DNA of 64,000 nucleotides. Origin: Trinickia caryophylli. GTDB taxonomy: Bacteria > Pseudomonadota > Gammaproteobacteria > Burkholderiales > Burkholderiaceae. The notes beneath the pieces were generated by a model. The model did no database searches, was not told the origin of the DNA, and worked only from the letters and a program-made list of their open reading frames with translations. Shown here one piece after another: positions 61,947 to 64,000 of this stretch. The position numbers and the translations under genes are program-made. Every line of letters starts with the position of its first letter. Within the stretch, counting starts at the first letter, position 1. The stretch is taken from assembly GCF_034424545.1 (NCBI RefSeq), contig NZ_CP139970.1, positions 3,410,001 through 3,474,000 on the forward strand, read 5' to 3'.

Positions 61947-64000
61947 TCAACCTTGGTGGTGCGGTTCGCGCGCTTGTGCCTGCGGGTGCTGGGGCTGGGG
62001 TTGCGGACGCGGCTGTTCGAAGTGCGGCTGCGGCTGGGGTTGCGGACGCGGCTGTTCGAAGTGCGGCTGCGGCTGGGGTTGCGGACGCGGCTGTTCGAAA
62101 TGCGGCTGCGGCTGGGGTTGCGGACGCGGCTGTTCGAAGTGCGGCTGCGGCTGGGGTTGCGGACGCGGCTGTTCGAAATGCGGTTGCGGCTGGGGTTGCA
62201 CGTGTGGCTGCTCGAAGCGGGGCTGAACCTGGGGCTGCTCGACGCGGGGGCCAGGCTGCTGCGGCATTGGCTCAGGGCGCGCTTTCGCTTGAGCCTGTAC
62301 CCGGGGTTCCTCCGCGCGCGATTGCGGGATCTGTCCCATCTGCCGCGGGGCGACGCGTGACTCGCTGCCGCCTGGCCCCGCCGATTCGCGGTATCCGGGC
62401 TGCGGCACGCGTGCCGTCGGTTGCATACCCGGTTGCGGTACGCGCTCTGCCTGAGGCTGCATGGGTGCCTGCGCCCGTGGGCCCTGCGCGGCACGGGTTG
62501 GTGCCCCGTCCACACGGCCCGTCATTCCATGCGGTTGCTGCGCCATCGGCGTATGGGGTTGCGTCCACGCCGGCTGTGGGCGTGGTGCCGCCGCTGCGGG
62601 GCCCGCACCGCCCATGGCGCCCGGCTCGCTGCGGGCAGCCGCCGGCGGTCGCGGCACGCCGTTGCCAGGCGTGCGCGTTTGAGCGCCGGGCAGTCCGCCA
62701 CGGGGTGCCTGCGGCTCGCCGCCCGGATAGAAACTCCCCCGCCCGCCTTGCGCGCCGGGCTCCCCGGCTGTCTGCCGCTGGCCCGGCGCGACGACGGGCG
62801 ATTGCCGCGCGACGACCCTTACGTTGCGTGCTGCTTCGGCATTGCCGGCGCGCGGCGCCATCTGGGCCGCAATGCCGGCCGGCGGGGTCATATGTGCCAC
62901 GGGACGGCCGGCTCCCGGCACCTGCCCGCCCGTTTGCGCGAGGTGCTGAGCGAGCGGGTCGCGATAGACGGCCGGCACGCCCGGGGCATGGGTGGCGACT
63001 ACCGGCCGTTGTGCGAGCGGGCCGGGCGGACGATAGCCGGCCGGGCGCAAGCCCGGTCTGTAGCTCTCGCGCACAGGCGCGATGCCGGGCGCCCCCGGAT
63101 TGATGCGCGCGTTGTGCCACTGCGCCGGGTCCACCCGCTGGGCAAAGTGGGCAACCGGACGGCCCCGCACGAAGGCCGTGGCGGGCACGGCGGTCACGGC
63201 GCCCGGTGCGCGATAGTTCACATACGTGTTGTGGATGTTGTTGATGTTGACATTGGTCTGGTTGACGATGACTGTCTGATTCACGCGCTCGTAATAGCGC
63301 GGGCTCCATCCGCCATAGCTCGGACGCCAGGCTTCGCCTGGACCGAGCGGAAACCAGGCGACACCCGGTGAAGGTGCACCGCCGATCGTGAGCCCGACGC
63401 TCCAACTGAGCCCGCCCCCCGAGCCGCCCACGAAGGCGACGAGCGCGGGCGCGTAGACCGGCGGTGCACTGACGACGGGGCCGGGCACCCAGCACCAGGA
63501 CGAGCCGACATATGCCCAACGGCCATAGTGATAGGGCGCGAAGCCCCACGGCGCATCGTCGACCCAAGTCCATCCCCACGGTGGAATCCAGGCCCAGTGG
63601 CCGTTGTGATAGGGCGCCCACCCCACCGGCACCGCGCGCGGAATCCAAACGGCGCCGTACTGCGGATCGTCGCTCCAGGAGCCGTTCGCATCGAGATCTT
63701 CGTAACCCGGCATTTCGCGCGACACGTAGCGCGCGGAGACCGATCGCTCGGCTGCGGCATCGCGGCTCTCGGCCCATTGGTCGAACCCGTCGGGCGCGGG
63801 CACCTGATCGTTCGCCGCGACTTGCAGGCTCGTGCCGGAAAACGTAATCTGCTGTCCCGCTTCCAGCGGCATCTGCCCGTTGTCACCGTAGGCGGTCAGG
63901 GCCCCGCGTCGCACGGTCACTGTTGTCGAGCCGCCATCGGGCGAGACGTCGATGCGATAGTCGCCCGGCCGTGTGACCGCCAGCGCGGCGTTCGGTGTAT
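61947..64000 (-). CDS. FecR-like/DUF6600-like large Pro/Gln-rich protein (partial)
   Basis: The gene enters from the right edge in frame, so its start and any signal peptide are not seen; at least 684 residues are visible. The first part (TRPGDYRIDVSPDGGSTTVTVRRGALTAYG) resembles a FecR-type beta domain. Then come Trp-rich repeats around YGAVWIPRAVPVGWAPYHNGHW and WGWTWVDDAPWGFAPYHYGRW, as in DUF6600 proteins. A long Pro/Gly/Ala/Gln-rich region follows, ending in a 13-residue repeat (PHFEQPRPQPQPQ). This suggests a cell-envelope or surface protein. Role unknown. Confidence 0.82.
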   Translation of the reverse strand, partial: TPNAALAVTRPGDYRIDVSPDGGSTTVTVRRGALTAYGDNGQMPLEAGQQITFSGTSLQVAANDQVPAPDGFDQWAESRDAAAERSVSARYVSREMPGYEDLDANGSWSDDPQYGAVWIPRAVPVGWAPYHNGHWAWIPPWGWTWVDDAPWGFAPYHYGRWAYVGSSWCWVPGPVVSAPPVYAPALVAFVGGSGGGLSWSVGLTIGGAPSPGVAWFPLGPGEAWRPSYGGWSPRYYERVNQTVIVNQTNVNINNIHNTYVNYRAPGAVTAVPATAFVRGRPVAHFAQRVDPAQWHNARINPGAPGIAPVRESYRPGLRPAGYRPPGPLAQRPVVATHAPGVPAVYRDPLAQHLAQTGGQVPGAGRPVAHMTPPAGIAAQMAPRAGNAEAARNVRVVARQSPVVAPGQRQTAGEPGAQGGRGSFYPGGEPQAPRGGLPGAQTRTPGNGVPRPPAAARSEPGAMGGAGPAAAAPRPQPAWTQPHTPMAQQPHGMTGRVDGAPTRAAQGPRAQAPMQPQAERVPQPGMQPTARVPQPGYRESAGPGGSESRVAPRQMGQIPQSRAEEPRVQAQAKARPEPMPQQPGPRVEQPQVQPRFEQPHVQPQPQPHFEQPRPQPQPQPHFEQPRPQPQPQPHFEQPRPQPQPQPHFEQPRPQPQPQPHFEQPRPQPQPQHPQAQAREPHHQG
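62001..62195. repeat. 39-bp tandem repeat, five copies
   Basis: Five near-identical 39-bp units start at 62001, 62040, 62079, 62118 and 62157, and a degenerate sixth runs from 62196 to 62234. They encode 13-residue Pro/Gln repeats at the C-terminus of the FecR-like protein. Being a multiple of three, copy number can change without frameshift. Confidence 0.95.

Noticed and set aside
62001..62234. Repeat array that might be taken for CRISPR
   Set aside because: The 39-bp units are directly adjacent with no spacers and lie in frame within a protein-coding region.

Overview
The window is GC-rich proteobacterial chromosome. Gene content, the 16S/23S sequence (16S 3' end CCTCCTTTC, tRNA-Ile/tRNA-Ala in the spacer) and the proteins I recognise (long-form ThyA, DUF2863, DUF2818, NuoJ with a basic tail) point to Burkholderiaceae, in the Paraburkholderia/Trinickia/Burkholderia group. 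The genus call is inference; no search was run. Most of the window is core chromosome. I see no integrase, transposase, prophage or CRISPR array.

Layout. 1-3.1 kb: 3' end of pnp, a quinone oxidoreductase, tpiA, secG and tRNA-Leu(GAG). 3.3-18.6 kb: the complete 14-gene respiratory complex I operon nuoA-nuoN, with a DUF2818 membrane protein overlapping the end of nuoN. The operon has unusual non-coding gaps, including a terminator-like hairpin between nuoD and nuoE and a 236-nt structured gap between nuoF and nuoG. 18.7-21.1 kb: NUDIX hydrolase, DUF1178 and two translationally coupled MaoC-type hydratases. 21.2-27.7 kb, minus strand: YfcG-like GST, acyl-CoA dehydrogenase, APH-fold kinase, histidine phosphatase, crotonase-fold enzyme, aminotransferase and PIN protein. 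The adjacent kinase and ACAD look like a split version of ACAD10/ACAD11, a possible route for 4-hydroxyacyl-CoAs. 27.8-33.6 kb: YaaA, an M14 carboxypeptidase, a secreted basic protein, a CbiM/COG3235-like permease, an atypical LuxR-type regulator and a DUF2863 protein.

33.9-39.65 kb: a complete rRNA operon with promoter, boxA sites, 16S, tRNA-Ile(GAT), tRNA-Ala(TGC), 23S, 5S and terminator. 39.9-44.1 kb: radical SAM protein, TM2 protein and the rpsP-rimM-trmD-rplS translation operon with a good sigma70 promoter and a terminator. 44.2-52.2 kb: CoA-type NUDIX, CobD/CbiB-like membrane protein, DUF2007, rsgA, M48 protease, orn, mog, darP/yjgA and pmbA. 52.2-55.9 kb: divergent PepSY membrane protein and TonB-dependent siderophore receptor with Fur-box-like palindromes between them, an iron-uptake unit. 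55.9-61.9 kb: folA and thyA separated by two paralogous sigma54 activators that diverge from a 1.36-kb apparently non-coding region. 61.9-64 kb: the 3' part of a large FecR-like/DUF6600-like proline- and glutamine-rich protein whose tail is encoded by a 39-bp tandem repeat; it runs off the right edge.

The points most worth following up are the split ACAD10/11-like cassette with its crotonase that lacks both hydratase glutamates, the paired sigma54 regulators with degenerate N-terminal domains, the helically phased octamers upstream of tpiA, and the structured gaps inside the nuo operon.
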